Source: Dactylonectria macrodidyma
Lineage: Eukaryota > Ascomycota > Sordariomycetes > Hypocreales > Nectriaceae
Length of the DNA stretch: 64,000 bases
Assembly (NCBI GenBank): GCA_020744425.1
Contig: JAGMUV010000022.1
Location: forward strand, 310,001 to 374,000
Direction of reading: 5' to 3'
Shown: piece after piece, positions 33,458 to 45,294 of the stretch
Layout of the letters: each line of letters starts with the position of its first letter
How positions within the stretch are numbered: position 1 is the first letter of the stretch
Program-made: the position numbers and the translations under genes
The notes under the pieces: generated by a model
Told to the model about the DNA's origin: nothing
Databases searched by the model: none
What the model saw: the letters and a program-made list of their open reading frames with translations, nothing else

Positions 33458-33880
33458 ATGGCTCCTTTCACAGTTGGCGATTATCTTGCCGAAAGGCTCG
33501 CCCAAATCGGCATTCGCCATCATTTCATCGTCCTAGGCGATTACAACCTTGTCCTCCTCGACAAACTGGAGGCGCACCCGGCACTGACCGAGCTCGGCTG
33601 CACAAACAAGCTCAACTGTTTCCTAGCCGCCGAAGGTTATGCCCGCGCCGACTGCGTCGGCGTCGGCGTTTGCGTCGTCACGTACAGTGTAGGCGCCTTC
33701 TCGCCCTTTAACGGAGTCAGCAGTGCGTATGCAGAGAACCTCCCTATCATTCTAGTCAGCAGAGCGCAACACGAACGATGTGGGCCAACGTCTACTACAC
33801 CACACGCTAGGCGACTATGACTTCACCTACCAGCTTGAGATGGTCAAGAAGATCACCTGCTGCGGATAACCTGCTGCGCT
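33458..33880 (+). pseudogene. Pyruvate decarboxylase N-terminal fragment
   Basis: The sequence opens with a good start ([19 protein letters not shown]) and follows the TPP-dependent 2-oxo acid decarboxylase fold ([51 protein letters not shown]). Near 33770 the frame shifts. The expected [23 protein letters not shown] continues in another frame to about 33870, then homology ends. The glutamate that activates TPP, normally in an Asn-Glu-Leu-Asn motif, is Lys here (CTNKLNCF), and two residues are inserted after ARAD. Only about 140 of roughly 570 residues remain, so this is a relic. In fungi the enzyme makes acetaldehyde and, as a side reaction, acetoin. Confidence 0.88.
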
Positions 33881-34027
33881 GCTGCCGGACGCCCCACACT
33901 CTCCTTGTCCGCTCTCGCCTCGCTTGACACTGTGTGACAGGCCTGCTTGAAGGCCAATTTCTCCAAGTGTTCAGCATCCTATTCTCAGCAGCTGAAGCTT
34001 GGTCTGCCAACTTGGGGCTGTTTGGTG

Positions 34028-36305
34028 TTAGTATCGCCAGGTTTGGCCGCTAATTTGGTTGGTTAGTACATTATCCAGTCTGGTTTGCATCAAGTCTCCT
34101 CGTATCCATGGCGAACTTAATCGCCGCCCGCGCCGCCTGTAGGTTAGGTGCCCATTTTGGGCCATCCGATGCCGCTTTTCCTCCCCAAACGAACGAGAGG
34201 TTTCCCATCTTTGCCTGTCCGACCCTTCGCATCCCTTCCCGCTGTGCATCCCACTTCGTGCACCGGAACAGAAAATGTTCCATCGTCTCTGCTGCTTGTC
34301 CACAGTCGCACATGTCCGATTCTGCTGCTCCGATCCTGTGCAGGTAGCTGTTGATCCTCGCCATTCCTGCGCGCAGCTGTGAGAGCATGTCTGATTCATG
34401 TCTTTCAGTCTATCGTACAGAGGGGGTGTGTGTGTGCCTGGTAACGCTTTATCAATTCGCTTCGAATAGTTTCCTACCCTATCGGGCAGAGTCTTCTGCT
34501 GTTGCTGCTGTGCGATCGCTAGTCTCATCCGCGAGGAACGAGCTTGATATGCTGCTTTCTTCGGTCTGTGTTTCCCCCGTGCGGCTCTTCGAGCTTCCGC
34601 CTTTGCCTCACAGCCCATGGGGGAAGTCTTTGTCTCTGGACGGTACCCACAACATCTTGGTGATGTTGCCGCTTTTCTGGAGTCGTTCGGCGTGCTTGTG
34701 GATCTCTTTGACGGTGCATTGTCCGGACTGCTGTCGAGGTTGTGCAATCACTTCCAGTGCTGATCGGCTGCTCGTTATAACGGTCAACTCTCGATGCTGA
34801 AGTCCATCCGGCATGCATCTTAGCACCATCGCTATAGCTTCCAGCTCTGCCGTATACACGTTCTGATCGTCTCTCGAGACGATCGTAATTGAGTACCTAG
34901 CCACCACTTCGCCTGGTCTGTTGCCCAGGGTATCACGAACGATGCATCCCATGCCTACCCTTCCTGTCTTCTCAGAAGCACTGGTTGCCACCAGGATGCC
35001 CTCCATCCTGCTGGCGGTTTCCATTGCTATCTCTCGGTCGAGGTCGTACCCGATGGGCAGGCGGCTGTGCCATGGTGGCAGTGTATATGCCTGGATTATC
35101 TCCATTCGCTCAATTGCATTTCCTTCTTGCGCCAGCGCGAGCTTCTTCATCAGTGACATATATCTCCGGCTGCTTGACGTCTTGAGACCCGCGAGCGGAT
35201 GCGTCTTTGGAAAAGTGTGCAGGTTGATGTAGAGCCTAGTGCAGGCTCGAGCATGGCGTTCCCCTATCGTGGGGATGCTTGCCTCTGCTTCCGCCACCGC
35301 AGTCGCTGTTGTTCGGAAGGCGCCTGTGATCGCTTGGGCACCTACCTTCTGCGCTCTGTTCAGCCAGCTCAGTTCTCTTATCCCGCACGCATGCGCCTAT
35401 ACGGTGGAGGCATAGTCCATGGCTAGTGCCACTGTCGCCGTGAAAAGCTGCCTTGCTATCCGAGGTGATAGCAATCTTGAGCCTTCTCAGGCACATGGCT
35501 GCCGACAGCCCTTTGGCTGCTGCTCTGGCCATGTGTTCCTTGTACCGTAGCTTCGCATCCATCACCACCCCCAGGATCTTGGCGCTTTGTGTCGGTTTAA
35601 CCTCCTTTCCCTTAATCACGAATGGCGCATCGCTGGTGCGCTCGGCATTGCGCGTGAAGTGTACGATAGTCGTCTTGTCGCCTTCGAATGTTGCACCGCT
35701 CCGTCTTTCCCAGTCCAGTGCTCTGTCTATGAAGGCCTGAATGCCTGCCCTATTTGTTTCCGCAGTTGGCCCCGTCACCCAGGCCGAGTAGTCGTCGACG
35801 AGTGCCATCGAGCCGCCCGTTGAATTGATTCTACTCTGTACCAGATCCGCGTTGAAAAACAGGAACAGCACCGGCGACAGCGGCGATCCCTGCGGAAGGC
35901 CCGCTTGGGGTAGCGGCTGTCGCTCTGATGTATGGCCGTTCACCACGATGCTTGCTGTGCGATTTGAGCAGAACGCATCGATCCATTTGCTCAGCCACTG
36001 TGGTATGCCTCTGGCCTCCAGTCTCTGCAGAAGTCGATCCTTGAATACGCCGTTATATGCGCCTTTGACATCGAAGCTGATGAGACTAACCACCTTGCGG
36101 TTTCTCCACGCCTTGTAGATATGCTCCTGCAGAAGAAGAAGTGCCTGCTCTGTCGACTGCCATTTCCTTGCTCCAAAGTGGTTTGTGGGTAGGAATCCGA
36201 ACGTCTCGGCGGCGTACGAGATCCTGTCCGCCACGACCGCCTCGAGGATCTTGCCCAGCGTCGACAGCAGTGAGATTGGTCTCCATGCCTTGGCGACCCC
36301 CCAGT
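34028..36305 (-). mobile_element. 5'-truncated Tad-like LINE (reverse transcriptase, RNase H, zinc finger)
   Basis: The minus strand carries the second-ORF product of a non-LTR retrotransposon. The reverse transcriptase begins at KAWRPISLLSTLGK (about 36300), so the endonuclease part and first ORF are missing. It contains DVKGAYNGVF, GLPQGSPLSPVLFLFFNADL and the active site LVDDYSAWVTG. After a frameshift near 35450 and a TAG where Trp is expected, an RNase H-type region (34608-35297) follows. The zinc-binding tail SDMCDCGQAAETMEHFLFRC is at 34071-34388. No poly-A tract was seen at the 3' end near 34028. The copy is dead. 5' truncation is normal for LINE insertion. Confidence 0.88.
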
Positions 36306-36329
36306 AGGTAGGAGAGTGGGCGGAATTGT

Positions 36330-36646
36330 GTGGGAAGGATATTGACATAGCAGGGCTCCTGGAAAGGGTGTCTGGATTTCTTTATGAGCGAGGACGGTGG
36401 AGAGAGAGAGAACCGGTGAATGAGAGGGCATTGAATCTCCGGCGGTTGGTGCTCGGAGAGAAGCACCCGGACATTCTGCACGCAATGCATGACCTGGCTA
36501 TTACCTGGAAAAGCCTTGGCCGCCGAAATGATGCATTCTCTCTCATGCAACAATGCTTACAGTGGAAAACTTTGGCTCTAGGATCTGACCATCCTATGAC
36601 GAAGACGTCTGCGCGCTTTCTTACTACAAGGATGGAAAGATGGTGA
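36330..36646 (+). pseudogene. TPR (kinesin-light-chain-type) repeat fragment
   Basis: The frame encodes ERALNLRRLVLGEKHPDILH, AMHDLAITWKSLGRRNDAF and QQCLQWKTLALGSDHPMT, about two and a half TPR units of the type found at the C-terminus of fungal NLR-like (NB-ARC/NACHT) proteins. It ends at a stop at 36644. The upstream part is replaced by the truncated end of the LINE near 36305, so this looks like the cut-off 3' end of a larger gene. The parent class is inferred from the repeat type only. Confidence 0.65.
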
Positions 36647-36649
36647 TTA

Positions 36650-37496
36650 GCGGTGTTGAAATACATATCTACACAGCCAATTAATATAGCTGTGCAGTTG
36701 ACCATGCTCATTTCTTAGAGAAGTTATCGGATACGGTATGTACTGTGACTCTTCAGTTACTACGTAACTAATAGAAGCATATATTATGACTAGGATCGAT
36801 CATGACACGGCATGGATTACTGTAATTCGTAAATTGGAGCCAGAAATGGACTATGGGTCGGATTTGGCTCACCAAGTACCGCGACTCAGGCGATAGATGC
36901 ACTGTGGGGGGCTTGACCATGAGGCGCCCCACTAGCCAGACGAAAATGTCTGTGCACAGAGAGATTAAGTCGATACGAAAATGACGCTGAACTTGGACCC
37001 CTTCCGTAATGAATTATCGGTACATCGGTTCCCCGAGCTCCGACATCAGAGGGCTGAAAGAGAAGCTAGGTGGACTAATAGGTAGGTATCTACTGTATCT
37101 AGGTAGGCCTGAGGTACCTAATTAAAGAACATATTCGCCGCCCGCTGAGAACACGGTGGCGCATAAATTTAGCGGCAAAAAACAGCCCAACAAAGCGCCC
37201 CAGCCTACAGCACCAGCACCCGGAGAAAGACAGATAATCCGACCACCCAACCAGTCTTGAGCCAGGCGCTGGCCAAACGGCCACCTACCGAGCTGCGTGG
37301 CCGTAACATTTTCAGGACAACTCTACACCAGATCGAGGGACTTGTACGTTTCGCAACCCTTCCCTCTCGACGACATAGAAGAGGAAATCAGGACAACACA
37401 CACTCTTTTGATTTCTTACTTCTTCTAAATTAATTTTATTTGTTCGCGCCTGGGTTTCGCTGCGAGCCGCTCTCCTGAGCTCCTCTAATTGTCAAG
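36650..37496. other. Upstream region of sec63
   Basis: No gene is recognised. A pyrimidine-rich and TTTATT-rich stretch at 37380-37445 directly precedes the sec63 start codon and probably holds its promoter and 5' leader. Confidence 0.4.
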
Positions 37497-39859
37497 ATGA
37501 GTTCAGAGTACTCGTATGACGAGCAGGTACGTTTGCGTTGCGCTGCTGGCCTCTGGGCGCTCTTCTTCGTGGCTATGGGATTTCCCTCTTGTTGCGAGAC
37601 TCCCAACAGAAGACTGCCTACGCAGAATGGCTTCTCCTCCTTCTTTCAAACCAGCTTTGCTAACCTTCCTCTCCTCCGCAGGGCCAGTTCTTCCCCTTCT
37701 TCATCCTCACCCTCACCGGCCTCGTCACGCTCCCCCTGACCTACACCCTCCTGTGCCCCAGCAAGGACGAAGATGCCCTTGCGCCGCGCATCCAGACCGA
37801 CTACAAGACGGAGCACGCCTCCACGGTCGAATCGCTGAGGTCTGCCCAGAAGCGCAAGCAATGGCGGGTCAAGCGGGCCATTGTCGTCGTCGTGGGGTGG
37901 GCCATCATGGCCGGTATGGTCTACCTCATCATGGTGACCCAGCAAACCGTCCCCAAGCTCTGGAACCCATATGATATCCTGGGCGTCTCCAAGGTAAGAG
38001 ATTCTCCAAATAGCTTCGTTCTGGTGTCTCCAAGCCTCTAACGTGAATCGCGTCTCTAGTCCTCCACCAAGAAGCAGATCAGTTTCCACTACAAGCGACT
38101 AGCTGCCGGGTCCCACCCCGACAAGGCCCGACCCGACCCGGCTAAGAACGAGACCCTTGAGACCCTCAACGACTACTATATCGAGCTCACCAAGGCCTAC
38201 CAGGCTCTAACCAATGAGGACGTCCGCAACAACTACATCCAGTATGGCCACCCCGACGGCAAGCAGAGCTTCAGCATGGGCATCGCCCTCCCCATCTTCA
38301 TGATCTCCGACGGTAACGGCAAGTACGCCGTCCTCGTCTACGCTCTGCTCCTCGGCGTCCTGCTTCCATACCTCGTTGGTTCGTGGTGGTACGGCACGAA
38401 GCGGAGGTCTAAGGAGGGCATTCTGATTGAGAGCGCAAACAACTTGTTCCGACAGTACGACGAGGGTATCGAGGAGGGCGCCATCATCACCGCTCTCAGC
38501 ACCGGAAAGGAATTCGAGGATGTCTTCAAGGGTGACAAGGCCGACGCCGGCCTGTCCAAGATTGAGTCGCGCATCGCTGCCGAGACTGACTCCGTCCCTC
38601 TCGCCGCCGGGATGACTGTCAAGGACAAGGAACAGCTTGAGGATCTCGACAACGGCGTCCGACGAAAGGCCCTTGCCTTGCTGTGGGCCTATCTCGGCCG
38701 CGTTGAGCTCGACGCCGCTCTTACCAAACACAAATATGAGGTTGCCCCCATTGCCCGTGCTCTGAACCAGTCCTTCGCCGCCATCTCTCTCGCCTACGGC
38801 AACATCTATCCCATTGTCGGCTCCTACGCCGCCAGCCAGCACCTGATCCAAGCCATCCCCCCAAAGGGCTCTCCTCTTCTCCAGCTCCCCCATTTCACCA
38901 ACTCTCTGGTCTCCGCTGTCGAGGGCGACTCCAAGACGCACATGTCTGTCCAGCAGTTCATGGACCGCCCCGACGCATCCCGACGAGAGCTCGCCGTCGG
39001 CAAGGACCTCCTGACTGACAAGCAGTACGAGTCTGCTATCACCGTTGCCAAGCAGATCCCCTTCCTCCGTGTCGCCACGGCCTTTTTCAAGGTCACCGGC
39101 GAGCGCTTCATCATCCCCTCCTCACTCGTCACCCTGGTTATCAAGGGCCGTTTCATCCCCCCCGGTACTGAGAACATCCCCGCCGTCAACGAGCTCGACC
39201 TTGAGGACATCGACCACGATGAGGATGATCTCGAGGCGAACAGCGGAAAGAAGAAGATGATCAAGGGTCCCGATGGCAAGCCTATTCTCGTGGACGAGCA
39301 GGTCTTTTCCCCCCCTCTGGTTTTCGCCCCTCACTACGCCCGCGAAGTTTCTCCTAGATGGTACGCCTTCCTGAGCGACTCCAAGGAGGGCAAGATGGCC
39401 GTTCCTCCCTTCGCCTTCACCAAGTTCGACCAGCCGATTGTTGACGACAAGGGCAACCCGACCTTCAACATGCAGACTCTCAAAGCTCAGTTCGCTGCGC
39501 CCCCTCAGGCCGGCCATTACACCTTTGTGCTACACGTTGTCTGTGACGCCTATGTTGGCTTCGACACCAAGATGGAGGCTACCCTGGTGGTCGAGGAGGT
39601 CAGCAAAGCTGCCGCGATGCAGGCCGAAGATGACATCAGCGAGCCTGAAGAGGGTAAGCGCTTTTCCCAAGACTCCCCAGTAGAAAGACGCATTACCAAC
39701 TTGGCTCCAGATACTCTTACAGGCCAGATGCAGGCCCCGAAGGGAGGTCAGACTGCCAGGCCCCGCCATAGTCAGGACGACTCAGACGACGAGAGTGGCA
39801 CTGAAGAGGAGGAGGATGACACCAGCGCGACCAACACGGATACCGAGGACGAGTCATAG
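37497..39859 (+). CDS. sec63: Sec63, ER protein-translocation J-domain protein
   Basis: Predicted CDS join(37497..37526, 37682..37993, 38060..39653, 39711..39859), 694 residues. Introns start GTACGT, GTAAGA and GTAAGC, and all end AG; the last one (57 nt) is in frame, so its removal is inferred from splice signals. Sec63 sits in the ER membrane with Sec61/Sec62 and recruits the Hsp70 BiP for import. Membrane segments are at about 13-34, 76-96 and 203-224. The lumenal J domain (about 104-177) carries the HPD motif at 133-135. A Brl/Sec63 domain follows. The C-terminus is very acidic (SDDESGTEEEEDD), as in the family. GC-rich codon use and an intact frame mark it as a normal housekeeping gene. 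Confidence 0.95.
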
Positions 39860-40223
39860 CTGGGTTCTACTATCTCATAGAGGAACCTTCGCAGACGCTG
39901 GCTGAGGCCCTAGTCTTGTGTATATTTGTTCGCCAAAGCGTATTCTTTTCGCGACGCAGACCGAGTAGTGTTTCATGGCAGGGAGGCATGGAGGGGAAAA
40001 AGTGGCATTGCGGGGACATATTACCCATGCGTCGATGCCCGGAATGGCAGAGACGACTGTAGTCGCAATGCGTGGTGGCTCAGTCAATGCATTTTTGAGA
40101 AATAGTGCATTGGAGGCAGCTGAATGAATCACTGGGCAAGGAAACGTCGTCATTGTGCCTCGGCTGATCTGAGCAAGGCAACCTCGACTAGCTATTCGAA
40201 AAGGTCACATAGCATTCACGCGG
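39860..40223. other. Intergenic, downstream of sec63
   Basis: Presumed 3' untranslated region and spacer. No other feature is seen. Confidence 0.4.
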
Positions 40224-40874
40224 TTGCAATTTGCAACTGCATTTAAGTCTGTATACACAGCCGGTTTCACAAAGCATAATATCATGTCAGGATTCGAAGA
40301 AGCAGGCATCTGGCCAACTACAGCAAAACCTGTGATCGCCAGCATCATAAAGAAGCAACGGCAACTGCGAAAAGCGATCCATCCCTCTATCATGAAGCTA
40401 TTGCCCGTGGATACTCGATTTCAGGATGCACAGGATCAAATGGAACGCATCTACGAGCGCTACCAGCATGTCATGAGCTCACCCACTCTAGATGCTCTCA
40501 CCAACGTCCGTAACGCCGTAACGTCATTTCTGAAGCCCTTATTATGGACCGAGAACGTGAGGCTTTTAAAGCAGACCGCCTTAGCCGTATCGAGAGATAT
40601 GGAAAGAGAAGGAATAACGGTGCCCGGGTTAGGCCAAGCGGTGATTTCATCACCAGTGTCGGATTTCCTGATATTCAGGCTCAACCAAGCAGCCCTAGCA
40701 GCCGCAGAAGTCAAGCAACAGCGTTCACACCTGCGATTAACCCGTTCCATCATTATTCAAGAGATGAAGGCGCTCAAGGCTCTGTGGAAGGAAGAAATTG
40801 AGTCACGTGTAACCCAAGGGCAGCCAAAACTAACCTGGAACCAGTGGCTCGATCAGACCGATAACCGACCTTGA
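40224..40874 (+). pseudogene. pogo/Fot-type transposase C-terminal relic (different family)
   Basis: A 216-codon open frame begins with AFKSVYTAGFTKHNIMSGFEEAGIWPTTAKPVI, which matches the segment after the last catalytic residue of fungal pogo-type DDE transposases. A helical, charged tail ending LTWNQWLDQTDNRP follows. The DDE core is missing and no terminal repeats were found. It differs clearly from elements A-F. Whether the frame is still expressed cannot be judged. Confidence 0.65.
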
Positions 40875-42640
40875 TTTCTGACCCTCGAAACTCAAAGAAA
40901 GGAACATCACGCGGAGCCAGAGTTGAAGGTACGTGAAATTACGTCCAGACTAAGATCCACAAGCTTATTACAAAAAGTAATACGAATATCCATCTTGATG
41001 ATGACGGATTTCCGTGCGTTTCTGAGCTTGAGTTTGACGAAACCTCCAAAACGAAATGTCAGGAACGGCGACGCGAGGCGGCACGGACCGTCCAGCTGCT
41101 CCAGACGAGATTGGTGGCTTCCGGGTGTGGATGTAGCGGGCGCCACCTAAAACACCTATCACAGAAGTAAACTGGCGACGCCCACCTGATAATTTGAACA
41201 CGCAGTTCACGAACCAACGCTTCGATATCCTCGCTTGATCTCTGTGGGCTCATAGTCGTGCATCGTCGGGCTTAAATCTTTCGACATACTCACTACTACC
41301 TTCTTTCAGGTACATGTCAGTGCCATCGCTGACACCCTGGCACCTCGAGTGCTGAATAGAAGCTGGCTTCTTATTACAATCTGCAAGATAAATAAGGTAA
41401 GCGCCCCCGACAGAGCGGCATCCGGAATGTGTATCGGACCGCTTCTAGCAGGCAAGCAGGCCCAATCGAGCAGGCGGGTAGTGGAGACGAGAAAGTTGCA
41501 TCGCGACAAGCAAAAGCGATGGTTTGACGTCGTAATGATTTCTTTCTGTTGGGTATTTACTGCTTGTCGCCCATCCGTCCTCATCGCCCTGACAGTCTTC
41601 ACATGACAAGAGCTCACGAATATCGAAGAACGGAAGTGGCGTCATTTGGCGTCGTTGTAGACCTGTAGGAAGGCTCCTTCCTGCCCACAGGCGATGTTTG
41701 CTTCTCGCATGGATAGAAAGGGGTTTTTGTTTAGCCTAGCCACCATGTCCGCGGAGAAGCAAGGTCTGATATCCAGAAAATACTTCTACACTACGCAGCA
41801 TATCCGCATTGTAGATTGGAGCACAGCAGCCGGGCGGTGTCCGCGGTCCTAACTGGGTGGTTAATGAATTAGAAGCTTCTATATGTCATTAACGTACCCT
41901 AGTCATAAAAGATTAGTAATAGAACGTGATAAAGAGACAAAGGAGTACCCCCATTGATTTGTTGAGGGACCTGGAGACTGCTCCAATGTATGTGGATCCA
42001 TCAATAGACACATGCTCTGCAATATTGATTGGTTCCACGTGGTGATTCGTACGTTACTCTGATATCTAGCGTGGCGTCCTCACTGTTTTCAAACTTAGGA
42101 ATGGGGGGAAATGCACTAATATCATGCTATGTACATTGATTGTGACGAAATAAAATTTTATTTGTTGGGAAAAGCGTTGCCACGTACTTTTGAGGTCTCT
42201 GTCTAAATACCTCCTAAGAAGAACAGTATGCGAACAAGATCGATGATGGTTCGTATGGCAGAGTCCATGCGCGCTTGTGGCACGACGCAGGTTCTTTACC
42301 CCAAAGGTGTCTCACATGCCAACAGTATTATTGCAGAGTAGTCGGAAAGTTTCGAGCCACCTGCAGTTGGTCTCTAGTCGTACTGGGGTAAAGACCCATC
42401 GTTTGCCAATCATCAAGCGGGGCTTGAATTGTAATGTCTTTCTTATACGCAGTTCGTGAGAAAATTGTGCAATGCGGGATGCAGGGTCCCAGTCTTAGCT
42501 GCAACTTGCACGCAGGCTGCTGGCGTATAAGTTTGGAGCAGACCTAAGGAGCGACCCATATCGCGATTCTCTCAGACATCCAGACCCCGTGCCCTCGTCG
42601 ACTCCCTTGTCACTGGGCTATCCATGTCGAATCAAAGGAT
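40875..42640. other. Intergenic
   Basis: About 1.8 kb with no recognised gene or repeat. The last several hundred bases would be the promoter and leader of the Reg1-like gene. Confidence 0.35.
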
Positions 42641-44193
42641 ATGTCCTGTCCCTCAACGCCTATCAGCTATGATTCCATTGAATCCAATTATACCGAGGCA
42701 ATCCACCTGTCTCAGTCGTCGGAAGAGCAATATTTGTTATCTCTATTCCCGAAAGACAATTACTGTGTGGCACTGGACGATGGCCTACAAACCCCACCGA
42801 GCCCCAAGACGGACGACTCATATGCCGCCTCGCCCGCCGGCTATGATAACCCAGAGGATGCATCAAGACCGGGGCCTCCAGAGTTACCAGAGCTCATTCA
42901 GCGCGCTAGAGACGACAGTGATGTGAACGTCCGCCCGTGGGGAAATGTCGATTACCTTTCTCACGACTGGCAGGAGGAGGACATCTGGTCATCATGGAAA
43001 TATGTCACCTCCTGCTGAGGAGAGTACCCGAATAGTGCCCGTCTGGGAAATGCGGCCTGGAGAACATGGGCGAAACGCAAGAACAGCCTGAAGACTCTGC
43101 CTCCTGAGACGCTCAACTGGTAAGGACGATGGAATTCGATGTAAATATCAAGTTAACGCTGTGTAGGCTGAAGGGTGCCGATGTGGGTTGGCTCTATGGC
43201 CCTCTTCAACCAGGCGGGAGCAAGATCTACTGTACACAGATTGAGTCTTCCGGTGTCTCATTATCCAAGCCCAACTCAGTGGTCAACATCAACAAAAAGC
43301 CCATTCTGAAGAAAAGGAGCGTGTCCGATACCATGCAGGGGCCTGCATCATCATCATCATTAATCCTTCAGCAGGGAGCAGCAGCGGTCCAAGAGCAGGA
43401 GAGAGATGGTTGGAGATTAACAAAGTCTACATTTGATCGAGCAGCGATGGCGGATTATGTCATGTTCCCCTTCCCTTCAAGACGAATAAGCCGCGATGCC
43501 TCTAGTGCATTGCCAACGCCAACATCCTCTGGGATCTCATCGCCAGGCGTCGAGCGAAAACACATCCACTTCAATGACGAAGTCGAGCAATGTATCGCCG
43601 TCGAGGCTATGGACGGCGATGATGATATTGATACCGATCAACTTGGCGACAGTGATTCCGATGACGGCGTCATGATGAAGATGGCGCGGCCACGAAAGCG
43701 GGCTCCCCTGATCAGGAAGAAGCCGAAGAAGGGAAAGAACTCATTGCCTCCCGACGGAAAAACGATTACGATGCTTCCATCAACAATGCTCAAGCACCAA
43801 GAAAATATGCTGGAGGCCTCGGAGACGGCGATAAAACACAACGCTGATACCTTCCGCAGTCCTATTGTTCCGCTATCCTCATCACAAGAGGTGCCTCATC
43901 CATCCAAGATATTGACCAGGTTCTTCGGCGAAGACGAGGCCGAAGGTATGATGGATGCTCATGTAAACTCAGGCCGGTATTACTCTGAGAGTTTCGAAGA
44001 TCTTAATTTGCATCGTCGGACTTCTGCAGACAGCTTGACCGCCGAGCCAGCTGGCATGCGTCGCACCCCTTCCGGCATGTTTATGCCATATGAGGAGGAG
44101 CAGCCATCGTCGAACGATGGGATATTTGGTCGCCTTATTGACACTGTGAACACGGTCAGGGACATTGCCTGTGTTCTTTGGAATGTGGGCTAG
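42641..44193 (+). pseudogene. reg1: Reg1-type PP1 regulatory protein (DUF1752), one in-frame stop
   Basis: Predicted join(42641..43119, 43167..44193), 501 codons plus stop. The 47-nt intron starts GTAAGG, has GTTAAC and ends TAG, and splicing restores ETLNWLKGADVGWLYGPLQ. Reg1-like proteins direct the phosphatase Glc7/PP1 to Snf1 in glucose repression. The family block SYDSIESNYTEAI, WGNVDYLSHDWQEEDIWSSW and AAWRTWAKRKNSLKTLP is present. The PP1-docking-type KHIHFNDEVEQCIAVE lies in exon 2. Codon 126 (43016-43018) is TGA after TGC, where the family usually has two basic residues; CGC CGA to TGC TGA would need two C-to-T changes. Everything after it stays open for 375 codons. It may be a recent pseudogene, a sequencing error or an allele. 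Confidence 0.8.
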
Positions 44194-45096
44194 AGGAGGT
44201 GAGGTCCTTTAATAAGACATTTCATATCTTGCCCTTTGGAGACTGCTCCTTCAAGAGGCTATTTCTTCCTCGGCCATTGCTGAGAAGGGCTCCCCAAGAC
44301 TTTGATTAGCGTCTGATCGGACCAGCCACATTCCCGCACGTGGCTGAGCCAACCGATCTGCGAATATGGCCATCCCTGAATTAAATTGATATATGCTGTT
44401 TTCCCTTTCCTTTCCCTGATATCCGGTAGTTTGTTGGCATGTGAAGATGGCAAGGGTGCTGAGGCGGAGGGGCACAGGCTGGCTTTCACTGGTATTACCC
44501 CGCTGAAAATCGCCATTGAAGCTTATGACGTGACTTCATCACTTTGTTAACCCTTCTGCCCCGCCCGCCGCCCTCACCCCGCAAATTCGTCAGATGATTG
44601 CGCAGTGGGTGCGGCAAGCCGCTTCACAGGCTTGGGGAGAGTTAGGGAGCAATAATAGCATCGCTCCTTAGATGTGCAGTTGTATTTTCCCATGGTCTTT
44701 TAGGCGACACAACGCTTTGGCTATTCGTAGCTGGAGTATCTCGAGGGCAGCACGGTAAATATGATAGAAAAGAAAAAAGAATTGTAGAAAAAGGTGTTAC
44801 CGTAGTGACTGTGTCTGTTGGTGGAGAGGAGTAGGTGCCGCTCAAAGAGCGGCTCAAAAGACAGCAAGCCAGATAAAAGGGACGGCCGCTTTTGGAGTAA
44901 CAATATAGCCTAGTACAATCATTTCTTCCTAGGTCTTGGGAAACCGAATGAATCCATCTAAATAGTTGACCAGAATTATGCTGTACCGACTAGCTGATCT
45001 CACGACCTCCTATCCGCTCAGATTCAGACTATACTACTAAAATAGGCAAAAATATGCTATAATAAAGCCTCCTTCCGTTTTAAGAATGAAACAATA
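44194..45096. other. Intergenic
   Basis: Downstream of the Reg1-like gene. No further gene, repeat or RNA is recognised. Confidence 0.35.
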
Positions 45097-45294
45097 TCAG
45101 GATTCCAACTTAATCCGTTGAAGCAGACGGCTGATTGTGGCTGTCGTGACCCCAAAACCCGTCGCAACCACACTCCTTTTTTCTCCAGCTTGCACAGCCG
45201 CAATAATGGCCGCACGAAGCTCGGGGCTAGTTCGTTGTTTTCCTTGACGATTTTCGGATACTACAGTTCCAAAAGATCGTAAATTTGACGTCAT
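45097..45294 (-). pseudogene. Tc1/mariner transposase N-terminal fragment
   Basis: 65 residues from an ATG at 45294. The sequence RQGKQRTSPELRAAIIAAVQ, EKRSVVATGFGVTTATISRL is the N-terminal helix-turn-helix of a fungal Tc1-type transposase. The rest of the protein is absent and no inverted repeat was found. A C-terminal fragment of a Tc1-type transposase lies 15 kb away at 60744-61094, probably from a separate copy. Confidence 0.7.

Noticed and set aside
38207..38941. Minus-strand open frame of 244 codons
   Set aside because: Antisense to the sec63 coding exon with GC-rich codons. No protein features.
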